DNA from: Pseudomonas sp. gcc21
Lineage (GTDB): Bacteria; Pseudomonadota; Gammaproteobacteria; Pseudomonadales; Pseudomonadaceae
Direction of reading: 5' to 3'
DNA: 64,000 nucleotides
NCBI RefSeq assembly: GCF_012844345.1
Contig: NZ_CP051625.1
Location: 744,001 to 808,000 of the forward strand
This document shows positions 1-8,463 of the stretch, one piece after another; position 1 is the stretch's first letter, and the number at the start of each line of letters is the position of its first letter. A program made the translations under genes and the position numbers. A model generated the notes under the pieces. The model was given only the letters and a program-made list of their open reading frames with translations. It was not told where the DNA came from and did no database searches.

Positions 1-798
1 GACCACGTCAAATTCCCAGGGGTTCTGCACAAATTTCATACAGGCCGCATCGACTAACTGATGGGCTACCCCTATATGCGGAAATTCGCTGGCCACTTCC
101 GCGAAGACTTCGGTATAGAGTTCTCCCCAGGTGGGCTGAGCGTTGCGCTTGGTGATCAGGCAGACCTGCGCCGGCGCGTGCCCCTTTTCCTCACAATAAA
201 ACTGCCGTGCCGCATCCCGTTGCGCCATGCGCTGCTCGGCACGCAGGAAGGCATGGCGTATCAGCCGCTCGGTGCCACGCCGGGTAAAGACTTCCAGCTG
301 GGTCGCCACTTCATAGGGCGTACCCTTGTTCAAGCGGCCGCCCTGATTGACGTACTCTCCTTCACTGTTTTCGCGGATGACCAGCATGTCGACGTCCGCT
401 GCCCGTGGGTCGGCCAGGTACCGCGGGGCCCCCGGCAGCAAACGTGCGGGTCGCTCACAGGCCCACAGGTCCAGCCCCTTGCGAAAAGTCAAAAGGGGCT
501 CAAGCGAGATGCTGTCGGACAGCTTGTAGCGATTCGGGTCGCTGACCGGGCCAGGATCGCCCAGCGCGCCCATTAGCAGTGCGTCATATACGCACACCCG
601 GCGCAGCGCATTGGCTGGCATCATCTCGCCGTACTCTTTGTGCCAGGCGGTGCTTGGCCAGTCGAGACGATCCCAGATCAGTGGCAGCGAGTAGGTTTCA
701 CGCAGTACTTCCAGCACCATTTCGGCGGCATCCATGACCTCCACTCCAATACCGTCCCCTGGCATCAATGCGATGCGGATATCGGATTGCTCGGTCAT
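1..798 (-). CDS. Tartrate/isopropylmalate-type dehydrogenase (partial, C-terminus beyond the window)
   Basis: The reading frame opens at the ATG whose complement lies at 796-798 and runs off the left edge, leaving about 266 residues. The N-terminus MPGDGIGVEVMDAAE is the nucleotide-binding start of the isocitrate/isopropylmalate dehydrogenase family. The later IRENSEGEY segment and the TKRNA segment are the substrate-binding and Tyr/Lys regions of the tartrate dehydrogenase/D-malate dehydrogenase branch. The family oxidises a 2-hydroxy acid with NAD and often decarboxylates it, using a divalent metal, in the cytoplasm. It follows the aldehyde dehydrogenase by 5 nt, so the two are probably co-transcribed and may act in one catabolic route. 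The exact substrate cannot be read from the sequence. It is distinct from leuB at 49.5 kb. Confidence 0.8.
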   Translation of the reverse strand, partial: MTEQSDIRIALMPGDGIGVEVMDAAEMVLEVLRETYSLPLIWDRLDWPSTAWHKEYGEMMPANALRRVCVYDALLMGALGDPGPVSDPNRYKLSDSISLEPLLTFRKGLDLWACERPARLLPGAPRYLADPRAADVDMLVIRENSEGEYVNQGGRLNKGTPYEVATQLEVFTRRGTERLIRHAFLRAEQRMAQRDAARQFYCEEKGHAPAQVCLITKRNAQPTWGELYTEVFAEVASEFPHIGVAHQLVDAACMKFVQNPWEFDVV

Positions 799-803
799 AG
801 AAT

Positions 804-2264
804 TTACTCCGTGCCCATGCAGATGTATTTCAGTTCGGTATATTCCTCGAGACCGTGTCGTGATCCCTCGCGGCCGAGGCCAGATGCCTTGACACCACCG
901 AAGGGCGCCATCGGGTTGGATATGGCGCCTTCGTTGACACCCACCATGCCCGCTTCGAGCGCATCGGCAACCCGCCAGCAGCGGTGAATGTCGCGGCTGT
1001 AAAAGTAGGCTGCCAGGCCATAGGGCGTATCGTTGGCAATGCGGATGGCTTCTTCTTCTGTGTCGAAGGTCATGATCGCCGCCAGCGGTCCGAAGGTTTC
1101 CTCGTGGCACACCTGCATCTCGGTCGACACGTCGGAAATCAACACAGGGTGTACGAAACTGCCCTCGTCGCTATCGGGAGCGGGGCCGTAAAGGTGGGTG
1201 GCACCTTTATCAATCGCATCCTGATAATGCTGCTGCACTTTTTCAGCCGCCGCGCGGTTGATCAAAGGGGCCTGCGTGACGCCGTCGTCAAGACCATTGC
1301 CGAGCTTCAGCTCGCCCATTGCCTTGGCCAGCAGCGAAGCGAATTTCTCGTGTACGCTGCGTTGGACCAGAAAACGGTTGGCGCAGACGCAGGTCTGCCC
1401 GGTGTTGCGGAATTTGCAGATCATCGCACCTTCAACGGCGCGCTCGAGATCCGCATCATCAAAGACAATGAACGGTGCGTTGCCGCCCAGCTCCAACGAA
1501 ACCTTCTGAATATGTTCTGCGCACTGGGCCATCAACTGGCTGCCGACGCCGGTCGACCCGGTGAAACTGAGCTTGCGCACGATCGGGCTGCTGGTCAGCA
1601 CCTTGCCGATCATCTTCGAATCACCGGTAACGATGTTGAACACGCCCGGCGGAATGCCCGCTTCGTGGGCGAGTTCGGCGAGTGCGAGTGCCGTATAAGG
1701 AGTTGCCTCTGAAGGCTTGACGATCATGCTGCAGCCGGCTGCCAGCGCCGCGCCGGCCTTGCGGGTGATCATCGCCGCCGGGAAATTCCACGGCGTTATG
1801 GCTGCCGTGACGCCCACCGGCTGGCGGGTGACGATAATGTGCTGGCCAGGTTTGGCACCGGGGATGGTTTCGCCATACATGCGCGGTGCTTCTTCGGCAA
1901 ACCAGCGAACGAAGGACGCGGCATAGGCTACCTCGCCACGGGATTCAACCAGTGGCTTGCCCTGTTCCATGGTCATCAGGGTGGCGATATCTTCCTGGTG
2001 ATCAAGCATAAGCTGATACCAGCGCATCAGCAGATTGGCGCGCTCCTGGGCGGTGGTTTTTTTCCAGGAATCGAAAGCCGTCTGGGCAGTATCAATCGTT
2101 GATTCGATCTCCGCTGCGCTTAGTGATGGAATGTTGCCGAGATCCTCGCCGGTGGCGGGGTTGTCTACGCTGATACGGGCTTCGTTCTGGGCATCGACCC
2201 AGTTCCCGCCTATGTAACATTGCTGGCGAAACAAGCGTGGTGAACTCAAGCGGGAAAGTGACAT
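804..2264 (-). CDS. gabD: NAD(P)-dependent succinate-semialdehyde dehydrogenase
   Basis: This 486-residue aldehyde dehydrogenase has the length and sequence features of GabD, which oxidises succinate semialdehyde to succinate in the GABA pathway. Visible signatures are the ITPWNFPAAMITRK cofactor segment, the FTGSTGVG motif, the general-base glutamate in VSLELGGNAPF and the catalytic cysteine in NTGQTCVCANR. The C-terminal GGVKASGLGREGS is typical of the GabD group. The ATG at 2264 is chosen because AGGAGG lies 5 nt upstream; a TTG codon earlier is less likely. No gabT transaminase is adjacent, and the partner gene downstream is a hydroxyacid dehydrogenase, so the physiological aldehyde could differ from succinate semialdehyde. 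Confidence 0.85.
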   Translation of the reverse strand: MSLSRLSSPRLFRQQCYIGGNWVDAQNEARISVDNPATGEDLGNIPSLSAAEIESTIDTAQTAFDSWKKTTAQERANLLMRWYQLMLDHQEDIATLMTMEQGKPLVESRGEVAYAASFVRWFAEEAPRMYGETIPGAKPGQHIIVTRQPVGVTAAITPWNFPAAMITRKAGAALAAGCSMIVKPSEATPYTALALAELAHEAGIPPGVFNIVTGDSKMIGKVLTSSPIVRKLSFTGSTGVGSQLMAQCAEHIQKVSLELGGNAPFIVFDDADLERAVEGAMICKFRNTGQTCVCANRFLVQRSVHEKFASLLAKAMGELKLGNGLDDGVTQAPLINRAAAEKVQQHYQDAIDKGATHLYGPAPDSDEGSFVHPVLISDVSTEMQVCHEETFGPLAAIMTFDTEEEAIRIANDTPYGLAAYFYSRDIHRCWRVADALEAGMVGVNEGAISNPMAPFGGVKASGLGREGSRHGLEEYTELKYICMGTE

Positions 2265-2443
2265 CAAGCCTCCTGTTTTATAGATGCGTCACTGAAACGC
2301 AAGGGCTGCTGGCTCGCGCTGAGTCAACCAACCCTTGTCCCAGCGTAGGCAGGTTAATGAGGCTATGCAACCCTGGCTGCAGAAGCGCGTTCATGCGGGC
2401 TGAAACGCAGCGGCGAGGCGTCTGGAACAAGCTCTCAAAGCTG

Positions 2444-2465
2444 GTGTTTGTCAAGCAACAAGCAC
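2444..2465. promoter_or_regulatory. Inverted repeat between divergent gabD-like and malY-like genes, possible operator
   Basis: GTGTTTGT, 6 nt, ACAAGCAC forms an 8-bp inverted repeat with one G-T wobble. It sits in the 339-bp divergent region 2265-2603, which otherwise shows no convincing gene or RNA. Position suggests a regulator-binding site, but no regulator gene is adjacent and the symmetry is short. Confidence 0.3.
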
Positions 2466-2603
2466 TTGCCTTTCCGGGGGTGGTGAGCCTGAATGGAGCA
2501 GGGATTAGTGAACCTGAGGATCACGATGGTCGAGGGATGTCGCTGTTATATGCATTGCGCGTTAGCGCCACGCCTTTTGAACAACAAGCGAGGGAGCACG
2601 GAT

Positions 2604-3782
2604 ATGAGTTTTAATTTCGACCAGGAGATCTGCCGCGAAGGCACCCAGTCTGTCAAATACGATGCGCGCAGGGCGGTGTTCGGCGGCGAGGATGTGATGC
2701 CGCTGTGGGTGGCCGACATGGATTTCGCTGCGCCCGAAGCGGTCACCCGCGCGCTGGTCGAACGTGCGCAGCATCCGGTTTACGGTTATAGCCTGTTCCC
2801 CGATAGCTTGTATCAGTCAATGATCGACTGGTTTGCTACCCGGCACGACTGGCATATCGAACGTGACTGGATACTCATGGCCCCCGGAGTCGTGCCGTCT
2901 ATTCACGCAGCCATCATGGCCTTTGCCAAGCCGGGCGAGGGCATTATCGTCCAGTCACCGGTGTATCCACCTTTCTTCAGCTCGGTCAACAAGACTGGAC
3001 GGCGGCTGATCGATAATCCGTTGCGCCTGGAAAACGGGCGGTATCGGATGGATATGGAGCACCTTGAACAATGCGCGGCGGCGGGTGCGCGGATGCTGAT
3101 TCTGTGCTCCCCGCATAATCCCGTCGGGCGCGTCTGGGATGAACAGGAATTACGCGCAGTGCTGGCAATTGCCCGGCGCCATGAATTGATGGTGCTGTCC
3201 GACGACATTCATTGTGATCTGGTGTTTTCCGGTAAACGTCATCTGATGCTGGCCAATCTGGCGCAGGCGGGCGATCAGGTCGTTACCGCGGTGGCGCCGA
3301 GCAAGACGTTCAATGTACCCGGGCTGGGGCTGTCAGCGCTGGTGGTTCCCGATCCGGAGCACCGCAAGGCACTCAAGCAGGTATTCGAAACCCTGCACAT
3401 GGAGCAGGCCAATCCCTTCAGTCTTACTGCGTTCGAAGCGGCGTATCGATGCGGCGGCCCGTGGCTGGATGCGTTGCTGAATTATCTGCAGGACAACCGC
3501 CGTTTCGTCAGCGAATACCTGCACGAGCATATACCCCGCATCAGTCTGATCGAACCGGAAGGCACCTACCTGCTTTGGCTGGATTGTCGTGGACTGGGGT
3601 TAAACGATGCCGGGCTCAAGGCTTTTTTCATCAAGCAGGCCGGGCTGGGACTCAATCCCGGAATCAGCTTTGGCGAGGGCGGTAGCGGCTTCATGCGGCT
3701 GAATATCGGCACCCGTCGAACCAACCTGCAGCGGGCGATGGACCAGCTTCGCCTGGCGGTTGAAACAATGTCCTCCAAGTGA
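2604..3782 (+). CDS. MalY/PatB-family PLP C-S lyase/aminotransferase
   Basis: The 392-residue product matches the length of MalY and PatB, fold-type I PLP enzymes that cleave cystathionine or cysteine conjugates (beta C-S lyase). Family marks are the N-terminal MPLWVADMDFAAPEAV, the SPHNPVGRVW asparagine loop, the LSDDIHCDLVF segment, the PLP lysine in VAPSKTFNVPGLG, and the C-terminal FMRLNIGTRR arginine that binds the carboxylate. The ATG at 2604 is preferred over an upstream in-frame start at 2493 because AGGGAG lies 7 nt before it and the MSFNFD beginning fits the family. Likely role is sulfur amino-acid metabolism; a regulatory role as in MalY is possible but unsupported. It is divergent from the dehydrogenase operon. 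Confidence 0.85.
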   Translation: MSFNFDQEICREGTQSVKYDARRAVFGGEDVMPLWVADMDFAAPEAVTRALVERAQHPVYGYSLFPDSLYQSMIDWFATRHDWHIERDWILMAPGVVPSIHAAIMAFAKPGEGIIVQSPVYPPFFSSVNKTGRRLIDNPLRLENGRYRMDMEHLEQCAAAGARMLILCSPHNPVGRVWDEQELRAVLAIARRHELMVLSDDIHCDLVFSGKRHLMLANLAQAGDQVVTAVAPSKTFNVPGLGLSALVVPDPEHRKALKQVFETLHMEQANPFSLTAFEAAYRCGGPWLDALLNYLQDNRRFVSEYLHEHIPRISLIEPEGTYLLWLDCRGLGLNDAGLKAFFIKQAGLGLNPGISFGEGGSGFMRLNIGTRRTNLQRAMDQLRLAVETMSSK

Positions 3783-3848
3783 CGAACGGTTCGCAAACCG
3801 CTGCCTGCGGAACGGCACTTTTCAAGCGGTACAGCGTCCTAGCGCTAC

Positions 3849-3954
3849 GCTTGTAGCAAGAGCGTTGTGGCAAGTCGTTCCAGGAAAATGTTTGTTGAAA
3901 CGTCGTGTTTCCTTTTCGTGCAATCTGCTTCACGCCAGCTGCTGACCGCCGGAT
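3849..3954 (+). repeat. Duplicated leader, copy A, upstream of first esterase lipoprotein
   Basis: About 106 nt that is clearly similar to 5235-5339. The best conserved core runs from AGGAAAATGTTT through CGTCGTGTTTCC to TCTGCTTCACG. It contains GAAAC-GTCGT-GTTTC (3897-3911), a small inverted repeat. It ends about 35 nt before the start codon of the esterase gene, so it probably carries the promoter or a shared operator. Confidence 0.7.
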
Positions 3955-3989
3955 AGGTATCCGGTTGAACACGGAAAAAAGGAAACACT

Positions 3990-5003
3990 ATGACGAAGAC
4001 CAATCTGGCGTGCTGGATGGCATTGGCGCTGATGACGACAGGCTGTGGCGGGGGAGGCGGAGGCGGATCGGATACACCCGATACACCGGTTGATACCCCA
4101 ACGGATACTCCAGCTGATCCGCCACCCGTAGAGGATCCGCCAGCAACTGATCCGCCGCCAATCGATGAGCCACCCGCCGAAGAACCCCCTGTCAGCGACC
4201 CACCAGCGGGCGGCGGCGCGGTATCACAGCCAGCGCCTTCGATCGGCTGCGGCGGGCCGGCGCCGAAAGCGGGCGCCCGTACCATCTCTGTGGCCGGTAT
4301 TGACCGGCAATACATTCTCGATCTTCCTACCGGCTACGATGCCAGCAAAGCCTATCCGCTAGTATTCAGCTTCCATGGTCGGGGGCGCGAGGCTGGCGAA
4401 TATCGCGACAGCAACAGTCTCAAGGAAACAGTCGGTGACGCCGTGATACTTGTCCACCCTCAGGGTGTGCCCGATCCGAGCGCACCGGTTGAACCGGGGC
4501 GGGACAGTTGGGAGCGTACCGGGGATCGTGACATCGCCTTCTTTGACGCAATACACAACGAATTAACCAGCGAAGCCTGTGTTGATGAAGATCGCGTATT
4601 CACGACAGGCATGAGCATGGGTGGCTTCTTTGCTGCCCGGCTGGCATGCGAACGCGGTGATGTGGTGCGGGCATTTGCTTCGGCTGCCGCCGGGCCACCA
4701 TTGAAAAGCGCCACCGAGTGCGTCGGGCGCGCCGCCGCCTGGACCGCCCATGATCCCCAGGACGAGTTGATCGATTACACAACCGATGGGCTGGCGCTTC
4801 GGGACTACTGGCTGGACGCCAACGTCTGCGGTGAGGAAACCCGCCAGTTGAGTGACGGTTGTGTTGAATACACCAACTGCGATGCGGGTTACCCGGCGCG
4901 CTGGTGTCAATACAGCCAGGCAGACAAGCCCTATTCCAATCATCACGAATGGCCGAGTTTCGCTCCTCGCGCGGCGGCCGACTTCTTTCTTGCACTTGAC
5001 TGA
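3990..5003 (+). CDS. Secreted esterase lipoprotein, PHB-depolymerase/feruloyl-esterase-like (copy 1)
   Basis: A 337-residue protein with a lipoprotein signal ending in the lipobox MTTGC, a Gly run, and a Pro/Asp/Thr-rich linker (about residues 27-85) followed by an alpha/beta hydrolase domain. The hydrolase starts at SIGCGGPAP, has VFSFHGRGR as oxyanion region, the nucleophile elbow GMSMGG, a likely acid in AHDPQDELI and the histidine in HHEWPSF. This pattern fits the LpqC/PHB-depolymerase (carbohydrate esterase family 1) group, which hydrolyses polyesters or feruloyl and acetyl esters outside the cytoplasm. Several Cys suggest disulfides. It is the first of two tandem paralogues with a duplicated leader. 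Substrate is unknown; polyester or plant/algal ester cleavage is inference. Confidence 0.8.
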   Translation: MTKTNLACWMALALMTTGCGGGGGGGSDTPDTPVDTPTDTPADPPPVEDPPATDPPPIDEPPAEEPPVSDPPAGGGAVSQPAPSIGCGGPAPKAGARTISVAGIDRQYILDLPTGYDASKAYPLVFSFHGRGREAGEYRDSNSLKETVGDAVILVHPQGVPDPSAPVEPGRDSWERTGDRDIAFFDAIHNELTSEACVDEDRVFTTGMSMGGFFAARLACERGDVVRAFASAAAGPPLKSATECVGRAAAWTAHDPQDELIDYTTDGLALRDYWLDANVCGEETRQLSDGCVEYTNCDAGYPARWCQYSQADKPYSNHHEWPSFAPRAAADFFLALD

Positions 5004-5011
5004 CCAGCCGT

Positions 5012-5042
5012 GGGAAAGCGGGCCGGCTGGCCTCGCTTTCCC
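5012..5042 (+). terminator. Hairpin after first esterase gene
   Basis: GGGAAAGCG pairs with CGCTTTCCC over 9 bp, and the intervening GGCC-GGCT-GGCC can extend the stem. It starts 8 nt after the stop codon. There is no T-run, so it may be a weak terminator or an mRNA-stabilising stem. The rest of the gap 5004-5368 holds only the second leader repeat. Confidence 0.5.
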
Positions 5043-5234
5043 AACCATCACCTATCGATAACGCTCACCGCCCGCCTATTACTGAAGTCGCTGCTGGAAA
5101 ACAGCAAGCTCCCTGAAAGTGGCATTTTGGCAGTATCCGTTGAGCGAAAAACTCACTGCTGAAGTTGAAGTTCATCACAAGCCGAACGGTCAAGACTGCA
5201 CTTTACAAGGGGCGGGGCGTCAGACTCGGCTGAC

Positions 5235-5339
5235 GCTTGTGGCTTGAGCGTGCGAGTAAGTCGTAGTAGGAAAATGTTTCTTGAAAACGTCGTGTTTCCT
5301 TTCGTGCAGTCTGCTTCACGTCTGCTGCTGACCACCGGA
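5235..5339 (+). repeat. Duplicated leader, copy B, upstream of second esterase lipoprotein
   Basis: Counterpart of 3849-3954. The AAAC-GTCGT-GTTT core (5285-5297) and the TTTCGTGCAGTCTGCTTCACG stretch are nearly unchanged, although the genes have diverged. Conservation at the same distance from both start codons points to a shared promoter or regulatory site carried along by the gene duplication. Confidence 0.7.
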
Positions 5340-5368
5340 ATGTTCCGGGTGACTATAAGGGGGACACG

Positions 5369-6421
5369 ATGACCAAATATAAATTGCTTTACTGTGTGGC
5401 GCTGGCGATTCTGGCGACGGGTTGTAGCAGCGGAGACGACGATGACGATTATGAAACCGCGCCTGATGTCATTACCGAACCTGAGCCAGGCGCAGATCCT
5501 GGCACAGACCCTGGCACAAACGCTGGCACTGAGCCGCCGGTCACTGGCGATCCTGCTCCAGCTGACCCGGTAGATCCGCCACCGGCTGATGATCCGATAG
5601 CCGAGCCGCCACCACCGCCAACTGCGGGACCCACGCCTGCAGCACCGTCCATAGGCTGCGGCGGACCAGCACCGCAAGCCGGTAGCCGGACTATCGCAGT
5701 GGGCGGGGATGACCGGCGTTATATCCTTGACCTTCCGACTGGCTACGATCCGGAGAAAGCTTACCCGGTGGTATTCAGCTTCCACGGACGCGGAGACGAA
5801 CTGAAGGGAAAGGACAACAACTACAAAGCGACCAACGGCATAGTCGAAACCATGGGCGAAGCTGCGATAGTGGTCCACCCCCAGGGCATGCCGGTTCCCA
5901 GCGCAGCGGAATATCCCGAGCGTAGGAGCTGGGAGACCGTTGGCTCGCGGGATGTGGCCTTCTTCGATGCGATGTATGAAGAACTGCGCGGCGAAGCCTG
6001 TGTGGATGAGAACCGTGTATTCACCATGGGCATGAGTATGGGCGGTTTGTTCGCTTCTCGCCTGGCCTGTGAACGGGGCGATGTGGTTCGCGCATTCTCG
6101 GCCGTCGCTTCGGCGCCGCCGCAAAAGAGCGCTTCGGAGTGCGTCGGGCGCGCTGCGGCCTGGGCAGCACACGATCCGCAGGACAAACTCATTCCCTATA
6201 CAGACGGGCTGGCCCAGCGACAATACTGGGTAGACGCCAACATGTGTGGCGAGGAGACGCGTCAGCTTGAGAATGGTTGTGTGGAATACACCAACTGTGA
6301 CACCGGATATCCGGTGCGCTGGTGTGAGTACAGCCTGGCAGAGCAGCCTAACTCTAGAAACCACGAATGGCCTGGCTTTGCTGCGAGCCAAAGCGCGGCG
6401 TTCTTCCAATCGCTTGACTGA
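5369..6421 (+). CDS. Secreted esterase lipoprotein, PHB-depolymerase/feruloyl-esterase-like (copy 2)
   Basis: A 350-residue paralogue of the preceding gene, collinear along the whole hydrolase domain. It has its own lipobox (LATGC), an acidic stretch of Asp residues, and a longer Pro/Thr/Asp linker with short PGTDPGT-like repeats. The catalytic pattern is the same: FSFHGRGDE, GMSMGG, AHDPQDKLIPY and NHEWPGF. The linker and the mid-domain loop (residues about 140-160) are the most changed parts, as expected of paralogues that keep the fold but may differ in substrate. The start has GGGGG upstream. The cell would anchor it in the outer membrane or export it; which leaflet cannot be told. It converges on the ABC transporter gene. 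Confidence 0.8.
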   Translation: MTKYKLLYCVALAILATGCSSGDDDDDYETAPDVITEPEPGADPGTDPGTNAGTEPPVTGDPAPADPVDPPPADDPIAEPPPPPTAGPTPAAPSIGCGGPAPQAGSRTIAVGGDDRRYILDLPTGYDPEKAYPVVFSFHGRGDELKGKDNNYKATNGIVETMGEAAIVVHPQGMPVPSAAEYPERRSWETVGSRDVAFFDAMYEELRGEACVDENRVFTMGMSMGGLFASRLACERGDVVRAFSAVASAPPQKSASECVGRAAAWAAHDPQDKLIPYTDGLAQRQYWVDANMCGEETRQLENGCVEYTNCDTGYPVRWCEYSLAEQPNSRNHEWPGFAASQSAAFFQSLD

Positions 6422-6442
6422 TTTGAACTAAGCACCTGGGAT

Positions 6443-6462
6443 GCGGGCCGCTCATGGCCCGC
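6443..6462. terminator. Bidirectional hairpin between convergent esterase and ABC genes
   Basis: GCGGGCC and GGCCCGC form a perfect 7-bp stem with a 6-nt loop, placed in the 50-nt gap between two convergent stop codons. The T-tracts are poor on both sides. Confidence 0.5.
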
Positions 6463-6471
6463 GTTCTGCTG

Positions 6472-8232
6472 TCAAATCGTCGCTGTACCGAATTGCAGCT
6501 CGGCCAAGCGTGCATAAAGGCCGTTATGTCTTACCAGCTCATCGTGCGTACCTAGCGCAACCAGGCATCCTTTATCGATTACCGCGATGCGATCCGCATT
6601 CTTTACCGTTGCCAGACGGTGGGCAATGACGATGGTTGTCCGGTCCTTGGTTAATCTGGGCATGGCCTGCTGAATAAGATATTCGCTGCGTGCATCCAGC
6701 GCGCTGGTTGCTTCGTCGAGCAGCAGAATCGGGGCATCGGTCAACAGCGCACGGGCAATGGCCAACCGCTGCTTCTGCCCGCCTGACAGACCCAATCCTG
6801 CATCACCGAGTTGCGTCTCATAGCCGTTGGGCATGTCTGCGATGAACTCATCGGCGTGTGCGGCGCGGGCAGCAGCCTCGATAGCCGACTCGTCTGCTTC
6901 CGGGCGCCCGTAACGGATGTTCTCGGCTACGCTACCGTAGAACAGTGCCGGGTTTTGCGAAACCAGTGCGAAGCAGGCGCGCACTTGTGCCGGGTCGAGG
7001 CAACGGATATCGAGACCATCAATGGTGATGCGTCCGTCGGTGACATCGAAAAAGCGTAGCAGCAGATCAAACAAGGTGGACTTTCCGGCGCCGGACGGCC
7101 CGACCAGCGCAAGCGTTTCCCCAAGGCGTATATCGAGGGAAAAACGTCTGATCACCGGCAAATCAGGGCGGGTGGAAAAGCTGAAATACACCTGCTCAAA
7201 GGTGATGCCCTGCGAAAGCCTCTCAGGTAATTGCAGCAAACCGGTCCTGGGTGCGCTGATTTCCTGTTTGGTACGCAGCAGCTCGACGATACGGGCGCCG
7301 GCGCCCGCGGCCCGTTGCAACTCACCAATCACCTCGCTAAGCGCGCCGGCCGCAAGCCCCACAATGAGGCTGTAAAACAGAAAGGCGGCCAGTTCACCGA
7401 GGCTGATCCTGCCGGCGATAACATCCAGTCCACCGACCCAGATCATCATCCCGATTGCGCCAAGTACCAGCACGATCACGATGGACATCAGCCAGGCGCG
7501 CTGACGGATGCGGCTTCTGGATACTTCAAAGGCTTGTTCGACGACGGTGCTGAAACGCGCCCGGTCCTGCGCCTGGTGATTGTAAGCCTGGACCGTCTTG
7601 ATCTGACCGAGCACTTCACCGACATAACTGCCGACGTCCGCGACCCGGTCCTGACTCAGCCGTGAAAGCCTGCGCACGCGTCGACCGAAGTAGATGATCG
7701 GCGCAATAATCAATGGGACAGCCAGCATGACGATACTGGTGAGTTTAGGATTCGTAACCACCAGCAGGACGATGCCACCGATCAGCATCAGTCCATTGCG
7801 CAGAGCGATGGACAGCGTCGATCCGATCACTGACTGCAGCACGGTGGTATCAGCAGTGAGCCGCGACTGAATCTCTAAACCGCGGTTGGTCTCGAAAAAA
7901 CCGGGATGCAGGTCAATGACGTGATCGAATACCTGCCGGCGGATGTCCGCCACGACTCGCTCGCCAATCCAGGACACCAGATAAAAGCGCGCATAGGTGC
8001 CGATGGCCAACGCCACTACCATCAGCAGAAAAACGCTGACACTCTGATTAAGCAGCTCAGGTGAGCCGGTGACGAATCCCTGATCGACCATCAGGCGAAG
8101 CCCCTGGCCGAGTGAAAGCGTGATCCCTGCCGTGAACACCAATGCGAGCAGAGCGCCTGCGACCCGCCAGCGATAGGGCGCGATGAAACGCAGAGCGAAG
8201 CCTAGTGTCTCGTACTGGTGAGGCCTTGACAT
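6472..8232 (-). CDS. ABC exporter half-transporter (fused membrane and ATPase domains)
   Basis: The 586-residue product has an exporter-type six-helix membrane domain (about residues 15-320) followed by an ATPase domain. The ATPase shows Walker A GPSGAGKST near residue 380, the ABC signature LSGGQKQR, Walker B ILLLDEATSALD and the switch histidine in IVIAHRLATV. The membrane domain resembles the ABCB8/ABCB10 and MsbA-like exporters that act as homodimers in the inner membrane and move lipids, peptides or drugs outward. The substrate cannot be inferred. It is divergent from a Bcr/CflA pump at 8464, a neighbourhood consistent with export or detoxification, though the two need not share a regulator. 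Confidence 0.85.
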   Translation of the reverse strand: MSRPHQYETLGFALRFIAPYRWRVAGALLALVFTAGITLSLGQGLRLMVDQGFVTGSPELLNQSVSVFLLMVVALAIGTYARFYLVSWIGERVVADIRRQVFDHVIDLHPGFFETNRGLEIQSRLTADTTVLQSVIGSTLSIALRNGLMLIGGIVLLVVTNPKLTSIVMLAVPLIIAPIIYFGRRVRRLSRLSQDRVADVGSYVGEVLGQIKTVQAYNHQAQDRARFSTVVEQAFEVSRSRIRQRAWLMSIVIVLVLGAIGMMIWVGGLDVIAGRISLGELAAFLFYSLIVGLAAGALSEVIGELQRAAGAGARIVELLRTKQEISAPRTGLLQLPERLSQGITFEQVYFSFSTRPDLPVIRRFSLDIRLGETLALVGPSGAGKSTLFDLLLRFFDVTDGRITIDGLDIRCLDPAQVRACFALVSQNPALFYGSVAENIRYGRPEADESAIEAAARAAHADEFIADMPNGYETQLGDAGLGLSGGQKQRLAIARALLTDAPILLLDEATSALDARSEYLIQQAMPRLTKDRTTIVIAHRLATVKNADRIAVIDKGCLVALGTHDELVRHNGLYARLAELQFGTATI

Positions 8233-8463
8233 GAGGGCTCCGGTCGAAAGTGGGATCGCTATGCTACCTTGAATCGAAACCTGCCGATAACGGGGCGCTA
8301 CGGATTTGTTGACGATGTCCGCCGTAACTCAAAAGGCAGGATTTGATCCGCCCGGGATCCATCAGTGCAATGGTCTGTTGCAGGCATGCAGCAATTGTTT
8401 CTGTCATCATGATCGCTTTGGTTCCGGCTGCGCACCAGTCGGGGCTCGTCTCCGGAATACCCT

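Noticed and set aside
5153..6409. 418-codon open frame on the minus strand across the second esterase gene.
   Set aside because: It mirrors the coding frame of a convincing lipoprotein with signal, linker and catalytic motifs; its own protein is Arg/Cys-rich with no recognisable domain.
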